The position numbers and the translations under genes are program-made. The notes under the pieces were generated by a model. It did no database searches. It worked only from the letters and a program-made list of their open reading frames with translations, and was not told where the DNA came from. From Dryocola sp032000125 (lineage in GTDB: Bacteria; Pseudomonadota; Gammaproteobacteria; Enterobacterales; Enterobacteriaceae), in NCBI GenBank assembly GCA_032000125.1, contig DAMALH010000014.1, positions 1 through 64,000 of the forward strand: a DNA stretch of 64,000 nucleotides. Direction: 5' to 3'. Of this stretch, positions 23,869-33,219 are shown piece by piece; the stretch's first letter is position 1; every line of letters begins with the position of its first letter.

Positions 23869-25419
23869 ATGTTAAATCGAGTTAGAATTGTTAATGGAAT
23901 AATCGTTTTACTGGCCGTTTTTTTTGCTCTGCAGGTATTGTCTTTGTGCTATTTCTTCCCCGTGCTCAGCAAAGACAAAGACAACTTTATCCTGCAACAG
24001 GAGATCACCAGGCAACGTAACGATCTGACGCTCACTAAGTCGTATTTGCAGGAAGCGCGTTTTCATCTCTCCCGGGCTAATCTTGCTGACCATGTGGAAG
24101 ACAGTAGTACCCAGCAAGGGCGCGACGTTATCGATGGGCAGATAAAGCATGCTGATATACTGCTTAAAAAAGCCAACCAGGCCTGGACCAACTACTTAAA
24201 GTGGACGCCGCTGGACGTTGAACTGGAAGAAGAGATTAAAAAGAATTACGCCGACTTTTATCGCGAGTTAATGGTCGTTGCCAAATATATTGACGAAAAT
24301 AACAGCCGGGCCGCATACGATATTAACCTTCAGGCTCATCAGGACGCCTTTAATAAAACGTTTCAACGCATTGCGGATAAGCTTTATGAGTTTAATGACA
24401 ATCTCGTTAACGAAAGTGAGAAATCTTACAGCGTCGCCGTATGGGCTACCGCCTGCCTGCTGGCCGTCCTCATATTGATAATGTTTATTGCATGGTTCGG
24501 GATCCGCGCTATTTTACTTGAGCCATTGCGTAAAATTATCGATGGTATTCGCCATATTACCAAAGGTGATTTAGTGCATAAAATTGACGTGCATGGCACC
24601 AACGAGATGGGGCAGTTGGCTGAGTCGCTGAGCAACATGCAGGCAGAATTAACCAATACGGTAGAAGATATTCGTGCCGGGGCTGATTCAATCTTCACGG
24701 GCGCCAGCGAAATCTCTGCGGGTAATAACGATCTTTCCTCACGAACTGAACAACAGGCTGCCTCACTTGAAGAAACGGCAGCCAGCATGGAAGAAATTAC
24801 CGCGACGGTTAAGCAAAACTCTGACAATGCCTTACAGGCAAGCCAGCTTGCAAATAACGCCACAAAAACGGCGCAGCATGGCGGGGTGGTGGTCAACGAC
24901 GTCGTGCAAACCATGAATGAAATTGCCACGAGTTCGCAAAAAATTGCGGAAATTACCTCTGTTATCGACGGCATAGCCTTCCAGACAAATATTCTGGCGC
25001 TTAACGCCGCGGTTGAAGCGGCAAGGGCCGGTGAACAGGGGCGTGGATTTGCCGTTGTCGCAAGCGAGGTTCGCACGCTGGCACAGCGTAGCGCTCAGGC
25101 TGCCAGAGAAATCAAAACGCTAATCGAAGACTCCGTGGGTAAGGTTAATACCGGTTCTGAGCAGGTCGCTAACGCCGGTAAAACCATGGCTGATATCGTC
25201 CATGCCGTGACCGGCATGAGGGATATTATGACCGAGATCGCCTCTGCCTCTGAGGAGCAGAGCCGCGGCATTGACCAGATTGGCATTGCGGTGAACGAAA
25301 TGGATCAGGTTACCCAGCAGAACGCCTCCCTGGTTGAAGAGTCTGCCGCCGCCGCCGCCGCGCTGGAAGCGCAGGCGAGGAGCCTGACTCATGTCGTCGC
25401 CGTGTTTAGTACCAAATAA
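23869..25419 (+). CDS. Methyl-accepting chemotaxis protein
   Basis: Inner-membrane chemoreceptor of 516 residues. TM1 (about 9-30) and TM2 (about 188-212) flank a periplasmic ligand-binding domain of about 155 residues, apparently a four-helix bundle of the Tar type. A HAMP domain (about 213-265, EPLRKIIDGIRHITKGDL) and a signalling domain follow, with the highly conserved hairpin tip EITSVIDGIAFQTNILALNAAVEAARAGEQGRGFAVVASEVR. Methylation segments (SSRTEQQAASLEETAASMEE; NASLVEESAAAAAALEAQA) are present. It lacks the C-terminal NWETF pentapeptide that recruits CheR in Tar and Tsr, so it probably depends on high-abundance receptors for adaptation. The ligand is unknown. Confidence 0.93.
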   Translation: MLNRVRIVNGIIVLLAVFFALQVLSLCYFFPVLSKDKDNFILQQEITRQRNDLTLTKSYLQEARFHLSRANLADHVEDSSTQQGRDVIDGQIKHADILLKKANQAWTNYLKWTPLDVELEEEIKKNYADFYRELMVVAKYIDENNSRAAYDINLQAHQDAFNKTFQRIADKLYEFNDNLVNESEKSYSVAVWATACLLAVLILIMFIAWFGIRAILLEPLRKIIDGIRHITKGDLVHKIDVHGTNEMGQLAESLSNMQAELTNTVEDIRAGADSIFTGASEISAGNNDLSSRTEQQAASLEETAASMEEITATVKQNSDNALQASQLANNATKTAQHGGVVVNDVVQTMNEIATSSQKIAEITSVIDGIAFQTNILALNAAVEAARAGEQGRGFAVVASEVRTLAQRSAQAAREIKTLIEDSVGKVNTGSEQVANAGKTMADIVHAVTGMRDIMTEIASASEEQSRGIDQIGIAVNEMDQVTQQNASLVEESAAAAAALEAQARSLTHVVAVFSTK

Positions 25420-25430
25420 ACGGGCATTCA

Positions 25431-25484
25431 TGCCGCTACCGGTTGATACTGGAAACAGACAATAAAAAGTAGCGGCAGGTTTTT
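25431..25484 (+). terminator. Terminator after the chemoreceptor gene
   Basis: TGCCGCTAC (25431-25439) pairs with GTAGCGGCA (25469-25477) across a long loop and is followed by GGTTTTTAACC. It lies 11 nt after the stop codon. Confidence 0.65.
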
Positions 25485-25597
25485 AACCTTTTTCGTTTAG
25501 TTAAGTAGAAATCAGCTGCTGTCGGTTGGCAGAATCGAGGGGATGACCGGCTTATAACAGGGAGTTACCGGTTTTGCCGGGCTCTGGAAAGGCGCTG

Positions 25598-25672
25598 TGG
25601 TGTCCCCTGCAGGAATCGAACCTGCAACTAGCCCTTAGGAGGGGCTCGTTATATCCATTTAACTAAGGAGAC
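25598..25672 (-). tRNA. argW: tRNA-Arg (CCU)
   Basis: Read on the minus strand, a complete 75-nt cloverleaf runs from GTCTCCTTAG to the encoded CCA (complement of TGG at 25598-25600). The acceptor stem GTCTCCT/AGGGGAC has one G-T pair. The anticodon loop CTCCTAA gives anticodon CCU, complementary to 25637-25639. The T arm contains GGTTCGATTCC. It is nearly identical to E. coli argW, which reads rare AGG codons. In K-12 this tRNA is the integration site of prophage CPS-53, but no prophage is attached here. Confidence 0.97.
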
Positions 25673-25767
25673 AAGCGGGCGTAGTATACCCGCTTTTCGC
25701 GCCACGTTAAGGGGCAAACAGGCTGTTTGCCTGAAACGTGACCAGTCAGGCATCACGTTTTGCCGCT

Positions 25768-26703
25768 TTATTCCGCTTTTCCATCCTCCACTTCTCTGCG
25801 GCGTTTCTCTTTCGCTTTTGTCTGCGCTTTTTTCTTGTTGCTCATGTCGTTACGAATCTGAGCATGGCTTATCAATGCAAAAATAAAGGTGCCGCCGCAG
25901 ATGTTGCCCGCAAGCGTTGGCAGGGCAAACGGCCAGAAGAAGTCGGTCCAGTGAACGGTGCCGTTAAAGACCAGATAAAGAATTTCAACGGAGCCAACCA
26001 CGATATGGGTCAAATCGCCCAGCGCGACCAGCCACGTCATGATGATAATAACCACGATTTTCGCCGAGCCTGCGGCCGGGAACATCCAGACCATGGTAGC
26101 GATGATCCAGCCAGAGATAATGGCGTTGGCGAACATTTCTCCCGGCGTGTTTTTCATCACCTCCATTCCGATTTTGACGAATGCATCCCGCGTCTGCTCA
26201 TCAAAAATGGGCATATATTCAAAAGCGTAAGCCGCAAGGCCTGTCCCAATCAGGTTACCGAGCAGCACCATTCCCCACAGGCGCAGCAGCAGCAGGAAGT
26301 TGCTGCCGGTGGGTTTATGCATCACCGGCAGTACGGCGGTGAGGGTATTTTCTGTAAAAAGCTGCTGGCGCGCCATGATGACGATAATAAAGCCGAAGGT
26401 ATAACCCAGATTTTCCAGCAGAAAGCTGCCCGGCACGCCGTCCAGATTGACATGAAAAATGCCTTTGGCGAGCAAAGAAGCCCCCATTGACAGACCCGCC
26501 GCAATGGCCGACCACAGCAGCGCCATGGCGTCGCGCTCCAGCTCCTTCTCCCCGTCCTGGCGAATATGCTCATGGATGGCCATCGCCTTAGAAGGGAGCT
26601 GCTCTTCATCCATCTCTATCTCTTTGCCGCTCGATTTTTCTTCGCTTTCTACTTCCAGCTCATCGCTGGATTTATCAATTTTGTCGTCCTGCAACTTGTC
26701 CAT
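25768..26703 (-). CDS. yfdC: Formate/nitrite-transporter-family protein YfdC
   Basis: Inner-membrane channel-like protein of the FNT family, 311 residues (K-12: 310). A long acidic cytoplasmic N-terminus (about 1-65, rich in Glu and Asp, VESEEKSSGKEIEMDEEQLP) precedes six predicted membrane helices. Family segments include ANAIISGWIIATMVW, LGDLTHIVVGSVEILYLVFN and LAGNICGG. It ends in a basic tail (KKKAQTKAKEKRRR). The substrate is not established. It lies beside argW as in K-12. Confidence 0.95.
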   Translation of the reverse strand: MDKLQDDKIDKSSDELEVESEEKSSGKEIEMDEEQLPSKAMAIHEHIRQDGEKELERDAMALLWSAIAAGLSMGASLLAKGIFHVNLDGVPGSFLLENLGYTFGFIIVIMARQQLFTENTLTAVLPVMHKPTGSNFLLLLRLWGMVLLGNLIGTGLAAYAFEYMPIFDEQTRDAFVKIGMEVMKNTPGEMFANAIISGWIIATMVWMFPAAGSAKIVVIIIMTWLVALGDLTHIVVGSVEILYLVFNGTVHWTDFFWPFALPTLAGNICGGTFIFALISHAQIRNDMSNKKKAQTKAKEKRRREVEDGKAE

Positions 26704-26909
26704 TTTGGGGATACTCCACGCTTTTATCGTTCTGTTAAGCGTAGCGGCTTTTGTCTGTTTTCCCCGGCTTCGCGAACAATTCGACCTAATCTTGATCTGG
26801 ACTGGGTGTATTACCCCTTTTTGAGTACTCCTTCATGCCCCGCCTCACCTGGAGCGGCCTGGATGATGTGGTATCATTTCTGCCCCTAAGAAAAGTAGTG
26901 GTTTTCCCC

Positions 26910-27518
26910 ATGCTTGATGCCATCAAACTGACCTGCACCCGTGACGAGCGAACGCTGTTTAGCGCTCTGTCTTTTTCCGTTTCGGTGGGGGAGATGGTCC
27001 AGGTCGCAGGCCAAAACGGCGCGGGGAAAACGTCTTTATTACGTATTCTCGCCGGGCTTGCTCAGGCCGAAGAGGGGGAGGTTCGCTGGCAGGGGAAAAA
27101 GCTGCAGCGTAGCCGCGATATTTACCATCATGATTTACTGTGGCTCGGGCATCAGCCCGGAACCAAAACCGTGCTCACCGCTTTCGAAAATCTCAGCTTC
27201 TTTCATGGAGATTGTACCGCAGCGCAGCGCTGGCAGGCGTTAGCCGGGGCCGGTTTAGTCGGGTTTGAAGATGTGCCGGTCAGCCAGCTTTCCGCCGGAC
27301 AGCAGCGCCGGGCGGCGCTTGCGCGGCTATGGTTGAGTAGGGCAAAGCTGTGGATTCTGGACGAACCCTTTACCGCGATTGACGCCGCTGGTATAGAAAA
27401 TCTTACCCAGCAAATGGTGCGGCATACCGGAGAAGGAGGAATGGTTATTCTCACTACGCACCAGCCGCTAGCCCTTGCTTCCGTGCGGCAGATTGTTTTG
27501 CAGGACGCGCGCCCATGA
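26910..27518 (+). CDS. ccmA: Heme exporter ATP-binding protein CcmA
   Basis: ATPase of the CcmABCD complex that releases heme-loaded CcmE for cytochrome c maturation. It has 202 residues (K-12: 207) with Walker A GQNGAGKTSL (about 37-46), the signature QLSAGQQRRAALARL, Walker B LWILDEPF and the switch His in LTTHQP. The frame is open upstream, but ATG 26910 gives the family start MLDAIKLTCTRDERTLF. It is the first gene of an eight-gene operon whose members overlap or nearly touch. Its stop overlaps the ccmB start (ATGA). Confidence 0.95.
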   Translation: MLDAIKLTCTRDERTLFSALSFSVSVGEMVQVAGQNGAGKTSLLRILAGLAQAEEGEVRWQGKKLQRSRDIYHHDLLWLGHQPGTKTVLTAFENLSFFHGDCTAAQRWQALAGAGLVGFEDVPVSQLSAGQQRRAALARLWLSRAKLWILDEPFTAIDAAGIENLTQQMVRHTGEGGMVILTTHQPLALASVRQIVLQDARP

Positions 27519-28174
27519 TGCGCAGAATTTTCTGGCAGGAGCTGCGCGTGCTTTTCCGCAAAGGCGCCGAGATCGCCAACCCGCTGTGGTTCTTCCTCAT
27601 TGTTATCACGTTGTTTCCCTTAGGGATTGGCCCAGAGCCTCAGCTACTGGCGCGCATCGCGCCGGGCATAATCTGGGTAGCGGCGCTGCTTGCATCGTTG
27701 CTGGCGATGGACAGGCTGTTTCGCGACGACTTTCAGGACGGATCGCTTGAGCAGCTTATGTTGCTACCCGTGCCTTTGCCCATGGTGGTGCTGGCGAAAG
27801 TAACCGCTCACTGGGTGGTGACGGGGCTGCCGCTGCTGCTGCTCTCGCCGCTGGCGGCCTTACTGCTCGGGCTGGATTTTTATCGCTGGCAGGTGATGGC
27901 GCTAACGCTGCTGCTGGGCACGCCGACGCTGAGTTTTCTTGGGGCGCCTGGCGTGGGTTTAACGGTGGGATTACGACGCGGCGGCGTGCTGCTCAGCCTG
28001 CTGGTCCTGCCGCTGACTATTCCACTGCTGATTTTTGCCACAGCCGCGATGGACGCCGCGTCGATGAATCTGCCGGTTGACGGTTATATGGCCATTCTGG
28101 GCGCGCTGCTTGCGGGGAGCGCAACGTTAAGCCCCTTTGCCACGGCGGCGGCGCTGCGCGTCAGCGTACAGTAA
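27515..28174 (+). CDS. ccmB: Heme exporter membrane protein CcmB
   Basis: Six-helix inner-membrane subunit paired with CcmA. It has 219 residues (K-12: 220). The conserved RDDFQDGSLEQLMLLP segment (about residues 68-83) is typical of the family. It overlaps ccmA by 4 nt and precedes ccmC by 29 nt. Confidence 0.95.
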   Translation: MMRRIFWQELRVLFRKGAEIANPLWFFLIVITLFPLGIGPEPQLLARIAPGIIWVAALLASLLAMDRLFRDDFQDGSLEQLMLLPVPLPMVVLAKVTAHWVVTGLPLLLLSPLAALLLGLDFYRWQVMALTLLLGTPTLSFLGAPGVGLTVGLRRGGVLLSLLVLPLTIPLLIFATAAMDAASMNLPVDGYMAILGALLAGSATLSPFATAAALRVSVQ

Positions 28175-28203
28175 CTTTTTTCTATTTTTGTGAGCGATTA
28201 ATT

Positions 28204-28941
28204 ATGTGGAAAGCCTTACATCAGCTTGCTAAACCAGAACGGCTGTATCAGCTGTGCGGGCGTTTTGTGCCCTGGCTTGCCGTCGCGAGCGCGGTTTTGC
28301 TAACGGCCGGCTGTATCTGGGGATTTGTCTATGCGCCGGCCGACTACCAGCAGGGGCAGAGCTACCGAATCATGTACCTGCATGTGCCGGCGGCTATCTG
28401 GTCAATGGGTATTTACGCGTCGATGGCGATTGCCGCGTTTATTGGGCTGGTGTGGCAGATGAAAATGGCCGACCTGGCGGTTGCCGCCATGGCGCCGGTA
28501 GGGGCGGTGTTCACCTTTATTGCCCTGATAACCGGTTCTGCCTGGGGAAAGCCTATGTGGGGAACCTGGTGGATATGGGACGCCCGCCTGACTTCAGAAC
28601 TCGTTTTGCTGTTCCTTTATATCGGCGTGATTGCGCTCTATAACGCCTTTGACGATCGCCGCCTGGCCGGACGTGCCGCGGGCATTCTGGTGCTGGTGGG
28701 CGTTGTGAATCTGCCGATAATCCATTTCTCCGTGGAGTGGTGGAACACGCTGCATCAGGGCTCAACCAATATGCAGCAAAGCGTTGACCCGTCCATGCGC
28801 ACGCCGCTGCGCCTGACCATCTTTGGTTTTCTGCTGCTGTTTATCACCCTGACGCTGATGCGTCTGCGCAATCTCATTTTACTTCAGGAACGTCGCCGCC
28901 CGTGGGTGCTGGCGCTGGTACAAAAAGGAAGCAAAGTATGA
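28204..28941 (+). CDS. ccmC: Heme-handling membrane protein CcmC
   Basis: Delivers heme to the chaperone CcmE at the periplasmic face. It has 245 residues with six helices, exactly the K-12 length. The tryptophan-rich WWD motif appears as WGTWWIWDARLTS (about 119-131). Candidate heme-ligating histidines lie in YLHVPAAIWS (about 60) and the later HFSVEWWNTLHQG. The stop overlaps ccmD by 4 nt. Confidence 0.96.
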   Translation: MWKALHQLAKPERLYQLCGRFVPWLAVASAVLLTAGCIWGFVYAPADYQQGQSYRIMYLHVPAAIWSMGIYASMAIAAFIGLVWQMKMADLAVAAMAPVGAVFTFIALITGSAWGKPMWGTWWIWDARLTSELVLLFLYIGVIALYNAFDDRRLAGRAAGILVLVGVVNLPIIHFSVEWWNTLHQGSTNMQQSVDPSMRTPLRLTIFGFLLLFITLTLMRLRNLILLQERRRPWVLALVQKGSKV

Positions 28942-29147
28942 ACGGTGCGTTTACCAGTTGGGCCGAGTTTTTTGCGATGGGCGGCTATGCGTTTTATGTC
29001 TGGCTGGCCGTCGCTTTTACGGTCGTTCCGCTGCTGGCGTTGGTTATCCAGACAACCTTGCAGCGTCGTGAAATCCTCAACGGCGTGGAACGCCAGCAGG
29101 CGCGCGAACAGCGTATTCGGGCGCAAAAGCAAACAGAGGCAAGGTAA
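28938..29147 (+). CDS. ccmD: Cytochrome c maturation protein CcmD
   Basis: Small single-pass membrane protein needed to release holo-CcmE from CcmABC. It has 69 residues, as in K-12. WAEFFAMGGYAFYVWLAV leads into one transmembrane helix, followed by a basic cytoplasmic tail (QREILNGV, QAREQRIRAQ). It starts at ATG 28938, inside the ccmC stop, and ends directly against the ccmE start codon. Confidence 0.94.
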   Translation: MNGAFTSWAEFFAMGGYAFYVWLAVAFTVVPLLALVIQTTLQRREILNGVERQQAREQRIRAQKQTEAR

Positions 29148-29627
29148 GTGAATACTCGTCGTAAAAACCGCTTTTACCTGACGGCGGCTGTACTGGTTGG
29201 GTTAGGGCTTACTATCGCGCTGGTGCTCTATGCGCTGCGCAGCAATATCGATCTTTTCTATACGCCGGGCGAAATCCTTTATGGCAAAGGCGAAAGCCAG
29301 CAGATGCCGGAGGTCGGACAGCGGCTGCGCGTGGGCGGCATGGTAATGCCGGGCAGCGTAAAGCGGGATAAGCAAACGCTCAAGGTCACTTTCAAGCTGT
29401 ATGACGTTAACGGCGTGGTGGACGTTACCTACGTTGGCATTCTGCCCGACCTGTTTCGTGAGGGGCAGGGCGTAGTGGCGCAGGGCGTGCTGGAAAAAGC
29501 CAATCTGATCGCGGCAAAAGAGGTGCTGGCAAAGCATGACGAAAATTACACGCCGCCGGAAGTCAAAGAGGCGATGAATAAAAATCACCGCAGCGCGCCG
29601 CAGGCTTACGGGGACAACGCGTCATGA
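29148..29627 (+). CDS. ccmE: Periplasmic heme chaperone CcmE
   Basis: Membrane-anchored chaperone that binds heme covalently and passes it to CcmF. It has 159 residues, equal to K-12. An N-terminal anchor (about 9-29) precedes the beta-barrel domain. The heme-linking histidine is in VLAKHDENYTPPEV (about 130) with the conserved HxxxY. It starts with GTG immediately after the ccmD stop and overlaps ccmF by 4 nt. Confidence 0.96.
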   Translation: MNTRRKNRFYLTAAVLVGLGLTIALVLYALRSNIDLFYTPGEILYGKGESQQMPEVGQRLRVGGMVMPGSVKRDKQTLKVTFKLYDVNGVVDVTYVGILPDLFREGQGVVAQGVLEKANLIAAKEVLAKHDENYTPPEVKEAMNKNHRSAPQAYGDNAS

Positions 29628-31576
29628 TGCCTGAAGTCGGGAGTTTTCTGCTTTGTCTGGCGCTGGGCTGGTCGTTACTGCTGGGCGTTTATCCCCTCTG
29701 GGGCGTAAAGCGCAACGATGCGCGCCTGATGGCCTCGGCGCGTCCGCTTGCCTGGGCGCTGTTCCTGACGGTTTTCGCCTCGTTTCTGGTGCTGGTTCAG
29801 GCTTTTATCGTTAATGATTTCACCGTGGCGTATGTCGCCAGCAACTCCAACACCGAACTGCCGGTCTGGTATCGCGTGGCGGCGACCTGGGGGGCACATG
29901 AAGGCTCGCTGATGCTCTGGGTGTTACTGATGAGCGGCTGGACGTTTGCGGTAGCGCTGCTCAGCGGTGGCATGCCAAAAGATGCCCTGGCGCGCGTGTT
30001 ATCCGTAATGGGGATGATTAACGTCGGGTTTCTGCTGTTTATCATTTTCACCTCGAACCCCTTCACCCGCACGCTGCCGGATTTCCCCATCGAAGGGCGC
30101 GACTTAAATCCGCTGTTGCAGGACGTCGGGCTTATCTTCCATCCGCCGTTGCTATACATGGGCTACGTCGGATTCTCCGTCGCTTTTGCTTTTTCTATTG
30201 CCGCGCTGATGGCGGGCAAACTCGATACGAACTGGGCGCGCTGGACCCGTCCGTGGACGCTCGCCGCCTGGTCATTTTTAACCACCGGCATCGTGCTGGG
30301 TTCCGGCTGGGCCTATTACGAACTGGGCTGGGGCGGCTGGTGGTTCTGGGACCCGGTCGAGAACGCTTCGTTTATGCCCTGGCTTGCCGGTACGGCGCTG
30401 ATTCACTCGCTTTCGGTTACCGAAAAGCGCGGCAGCTTTAAGGCCTGGACGGTGCTGCTGGCGATTACCGCCTTTTCGCTTTGCCTGCTGGGGACTTTCC
30501 TCGTGCGGTCCGGCGTGCTGGTTTCGGTGCATTCTTTCGCCTCCGACCCGGCGCGCGGCATGTTTATCCTCGCTTTTCTGGTGATTGTTATCGGCGGCTC
30601 GCTGTTGCTGTACGCGCTCAAGGGCGGCAAGGTGCGTTCACGAGTGGGAAACAGCCTGTGGTCGCGGGAGTCGTTTTTGCTCGGTAATAACGTGCTGCTG
30701 ATTGCCGCCATGCTGGTGGTGCTGTTGGGAACGCTGCTGCCGCTGGTGCATAAGCAACTGGGGCTTGGCAGCATCTCCATTGGCGAGCCGTTCTTTAACA
30801 CCATGTTTACCGCGCTGATGGCGCCTTTTGCTTTGCTGCTCGGCATCGGACCGCTGGTGCGCTGGCGTCGCGATGAACCGCAGAAGCTGGTAAGACGTCT
30901 TGTGATTGCGCTGGCCGTTACCGTGACGCTTTCGCTGGCGCTGCCGTGGCTGATGCAGGACCGCGTGGAGGCGATGACGGTGGTCGGCTTGCTGATGGCG
31001 AGCTGGGTCTTTGTGCTGGCGCTGATGGAAGTTTACGCGCGGGCGACCCACCGCCGTGGTCTGCTGGCGGGGCTGTGGAAACTGCCGCGCAGCCACTGGG
31101 GTATGGTGTTTGGTCATGCAGGACTTGCGATAACGGTGGTTGGCATCGCCTTTAGCCAGAATTACAGCATTGAGCGCGACGTGCGCATGAAAGCCGGTGA
31201 AAGCATCGATATTCGTCAGTATCACTTTGTGCTGCGCGACGTGCAGGATCTGACTGGTCCTAACTATCGCGGCGGCGTGGGAATTATCGAGGTGACGCGC
31301 AACGGTAAACCGGAAGCGACGCTGCATGCGGAAAAACGCTTCTACAACAGCAACCGATCGATGATGACCGAAGCGGCTATCGACGGCGGCTTTACCCGCG
31401 ATCTGTACGCCGCGCTTGGCGAAGAGCTGGACGACGGCAGCTGGGCGGTGCGGCTGTATTACAAACCGTTCGTGCGCTGGATTTGGGCCGGTGGTTTCCT
31501 CATGGCCTTAGGCGGCGTTTTCTGCCTGTGCGATCCCCGCTATCGATCGCGTAAAAAAATGCCGGAGGCCGCATGA
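29624..31576 (+). CDS. ccmF: Heme lyase subunit CcmF
   Basis: Large inner-membrane protein that attaches heme to apocytochrome c together with CcmH. It has 650 residues (K-12: 647) and about 15 predicted helices. The WWD motif reads WGGWWFWDPVENASFMPW (about 233-250). HEGSLMLW and FHPPLLYMGYVG supply further conserved histidines. Its stop overlaps the start of ccmG by 4 nt. Confidence 0.96.
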   Translation: MMPEVGSFLLCLALGWSLLLGVYPLWGVKRNDARLMASARPLAWALFLTVFASFLVLVQAFIVNDFTVAYVASNSNTELPVWYRVAATWGAHEGSLMLWVLLMSGWTFAVALLSGGMPKDALARVLSVMGMINVGFLLFIIFTSNPFTRTLPDFPIEGRDLNPLLQDVGLIFHPPLLYMGYVGFSVAFAFSIAALMAGKLDTNWARWTRPWTLAAWSFLTTGIVLGSGWAYYELGWGGWWFWDPVENASFMPWLAGTALIHSLSVTEKRGSFKAWTVLLAITAFSLCLLGTFLVRSGVLVSVHSFASDPARGMFILAFLVIVIGGSLLLYALKGGKVRSRVGNSLWSRESFLLGNNVLLIAAMLVVLLGTLLPLVHKQLGLGSISIGEPFFNTMFTALMAPFALLLGIGPLVRWRRDEPQKLVRRLVIALAVTVTLSLALPWLMQDRVEAMTVVGLLMASWVFVLALMEVYARATHRRGLLAGLWKLPRSHWGMVFGHAGLAITVVGIAFSQNYSIERDVRMKAGESIDIRQYHFVLRDVQDLTGPNYRGGVGIIEVTRNGKPEATLHAEKRFYNSNRSMMTEAAIDGGFTRDLYAALGEELDDGSWAVRLYYKPFVRWIWAGGFLMALGGVFCLCDPRYRSRKKMPEAA

Positions 31577-32130
31577 AGCGCAAAATGTTGTTTATCCCGC
31601 TGGTGCTGTTTTTGCTGCTGGCGGCAGCTCTGCTCTGGCAGCTTGCACGGAATGCGCAGGGCGAGGACCCCACCGACCTTGAGTCGGCACTGGTCGGCAA
31701 ACCGGTGCCGGTGTTCCGCCTCGAATCGCTGGAAAGCCCCGGTAAAATTTACGATCGGGCGGTGCTGACGGATGGCAGGCCCGTTTTGCTAAACGTCTGG
31801 GCGACCTGGTGCCCAACCTGTCGGGCGGAACACCAGTTTCTGAACGGCCTGAAAGCGCAGGGGATTCGCATTGTAGGCATGAATTACAAGGACGATCGCC
31901 GCAAAGCAATTAGCTGGCTGAACGAGTTGGGTAATCCTTACGCGCTGAGTTTATTTGACGGCAACGGCATGCTGGGGCTGGATCTTGGCGTCTACGGCGC
32001 GCCAGAAACCTTCCTCATCGACGGGCAGGGGATCGTTCGCTACCGCCATGCGGGCGATCTTAACGATCGCGTCTGGCAGCAGGAAATTAAGCCGCTGTGG
32101 GATAAATACAATAAGGAGGCGGGCGCATGA
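31573..32130 (+). CDS. ccmG: Thiol:disulfide oxidoreductase CcmG (DsbE)
   Basis: Membrane-tethered thioredoxin-like protein that keeps apocytochrome c cysteines reduced, using electrons from DsbD. It has 185 residues, as in K-12. An N-terminal anchor (about 5-22), the active site WATWCPTCRAEHQF (CPTC at about 80-83) and the cis-proline region GAPETFLID are present. It overlaps both neighbours by 4 nt. Confidence 0.96.
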   Translation: MKRKMLFIPLVLFLLLAAALLWQLARNAQGEDPTDLESALVGKPVPVFRLESLESPGKIYDRAVLTDGRPVLLNVWATWCPTCRAEHQFLNGLKAQGIRIVGMNYKDDRRKAISWLNELGNPYALSLFDGNGMLGLDLGVYGAPETFLIDGQGIVRYRHAGDLNDRVWQQEIKPLWDKYNKEAGA

Positions 32131-33206
32131 AACGCGGTTTGCTTTTTATCGCGGCGCTGCTGTTTTCCTTTTACGCTTTAGCCGCCATCGATACCTATAC
32201 GTTCAAAGATGAAGCGCAGGAGCAGCAGTTTCGTCAGCTCACTGAACAACTGCGCTGCCCGAAATGCCAGAACAACAGCATCGCCGACTCCAATGCGATG
32301 ATCGCCTCGGACATGCGCCTGAAGGTGTATGAGCTGATGCAGCAGGGCAAAAATAAGCAGCAGATTGTTGATTATATGGTTGCGCGTTACGGCAACTTTG
32401 TGACTTATGAGCCGCCGGTTACCCCGTCGACGATTATTTTGTGGCTCCTGCCGACGCTATTTATCGTCGGCGGGATTAGCGTGATTGTGGTCCGCAGCCG
32501 TAAACGGCGGGTTTATTTCAGTGAAGAAAGTGAAGGGCAGCAGCACCGTGAGCCGGTATCTGTTGCCAGCTACTGGATTTTTTTGCCGGGCGCCGTTGTG
32601 CTTCTGGCCATAAGCGTTGGGGTTTATCTGCAAGTCTCGGGCATCAGTCAGGTACGAGAATGGCAGCAGGTTACCCGGCAAACGCCACTGCTACTGGATC
32701 GCGTCATGGACCCTAACGCCGAGCCGTTAAATATGGAAGATATGGCGCGTCTTGGGCTAGGTTTGCGTACCCGTTTGCAGCAAGAGCCTGATAATATTGA
32801 GGGCTGGATGATGCTGGGGCGAATTGGTATGGTGTTAAATAACGCAACAACCGCTACACAAGCCTTTGCACATGCATATAAACTGTCGCCTGCTAACGGT
32901 GATGTAAAGCTGGGCTATGCTGAAGTGTTGACCCGTTCTGCGGATCCGCAAGACAACCTTCTGGGGGGACGTCTTTTGCGTGAGCTGCTGAAATCCGATC
33001 GCACTAATGTGCGCGCACTTAGCCTGTTTGCCTTTAACGCCTTTGAGCAGCAGCAGTATCGCGAGGCGATTGGCGCCTGGCAGATAATGTTGCGGATATT
33101 ACCGGCGAACGACCAGCGCCGCGCCGTCGTTGAAAGAAGCATCGAACAGGCGAAGTTACAGGCAGGTCAGACTATCATCAAACCTGAGAACGTAGATAAA
33201 CAATAA
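32127..33206 (+). CDS. ccmH: Cytochrome c maturation protein CcmH (CcmH-CycH fusion)
   Basis: Delivers apocytochrome to CcmF. The protein has 359 residues (K-12: 350) and is the two-part enterobacterial form. An N-terminal secreted domain carries the redox motif LRCPKCQNNSIADS (about 41-54) and a membrane helix near 105-125. A second helix (about 147-167) leads to a TPR-containing C-terminal domain (GWMMLGRIGMVLNN, ANGDVKLGYAEVL). It is the last ccm gene. mlaA starts only 13 nt after its stop. Confidence 0.95.
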   Translation: MKRGLLFIAALLFSFYALAAIDTYTFKDEAQEQQFRQLTEQLRCPKCQNNSIADSNAMIASDMRLKVYELMQQGKNKQQIVDYMVARYGNFVTYEPPVTPSTIILWLLPTLFIVGGISVIVVRSRKRRVYFSEESEGQQHREPVSVASYWIFLPGAVVLLAISVGVYLQVSGISQVREWQQVTRQTPLLLDRVMDPNAEPLNMEDMARLGLGLRTRLQQEPDNIEGWMMLGRIGMVLNNATTATQAFAHAYKLSPANGDVKLGYAEVLTRSADPQDNLLGGRLLRELLKSDRTNVRALSLFAFNAFEQQQYREAIGAWQIMLRILPANDQRRAVVERSIEQAKLQAGQTIIKPENVDKQ

Positions 33207-33219
33207 CAGGGAGACGCAT

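Noticed and set aside
25598..25767. Prophage or integrative element attached to tRNA-Arg(CCU)
   Set aside because: This tRNA is a known integration site in E. coli, but no integrase, no att-like duplication and no foreign genes adjoin it here.
26812..26832. Two NarL/NarP-type heptamers (TACCCCT and TACTCCT) upstream of ccmA
   Set aside because: They fit the loose TACYYMT consensus and E. coli ccm is nitrate-regulated. But they are direct repeats 14 bp apart instead of a 7-2-7 inverted pair, and such short degenerate words occur often by chance.
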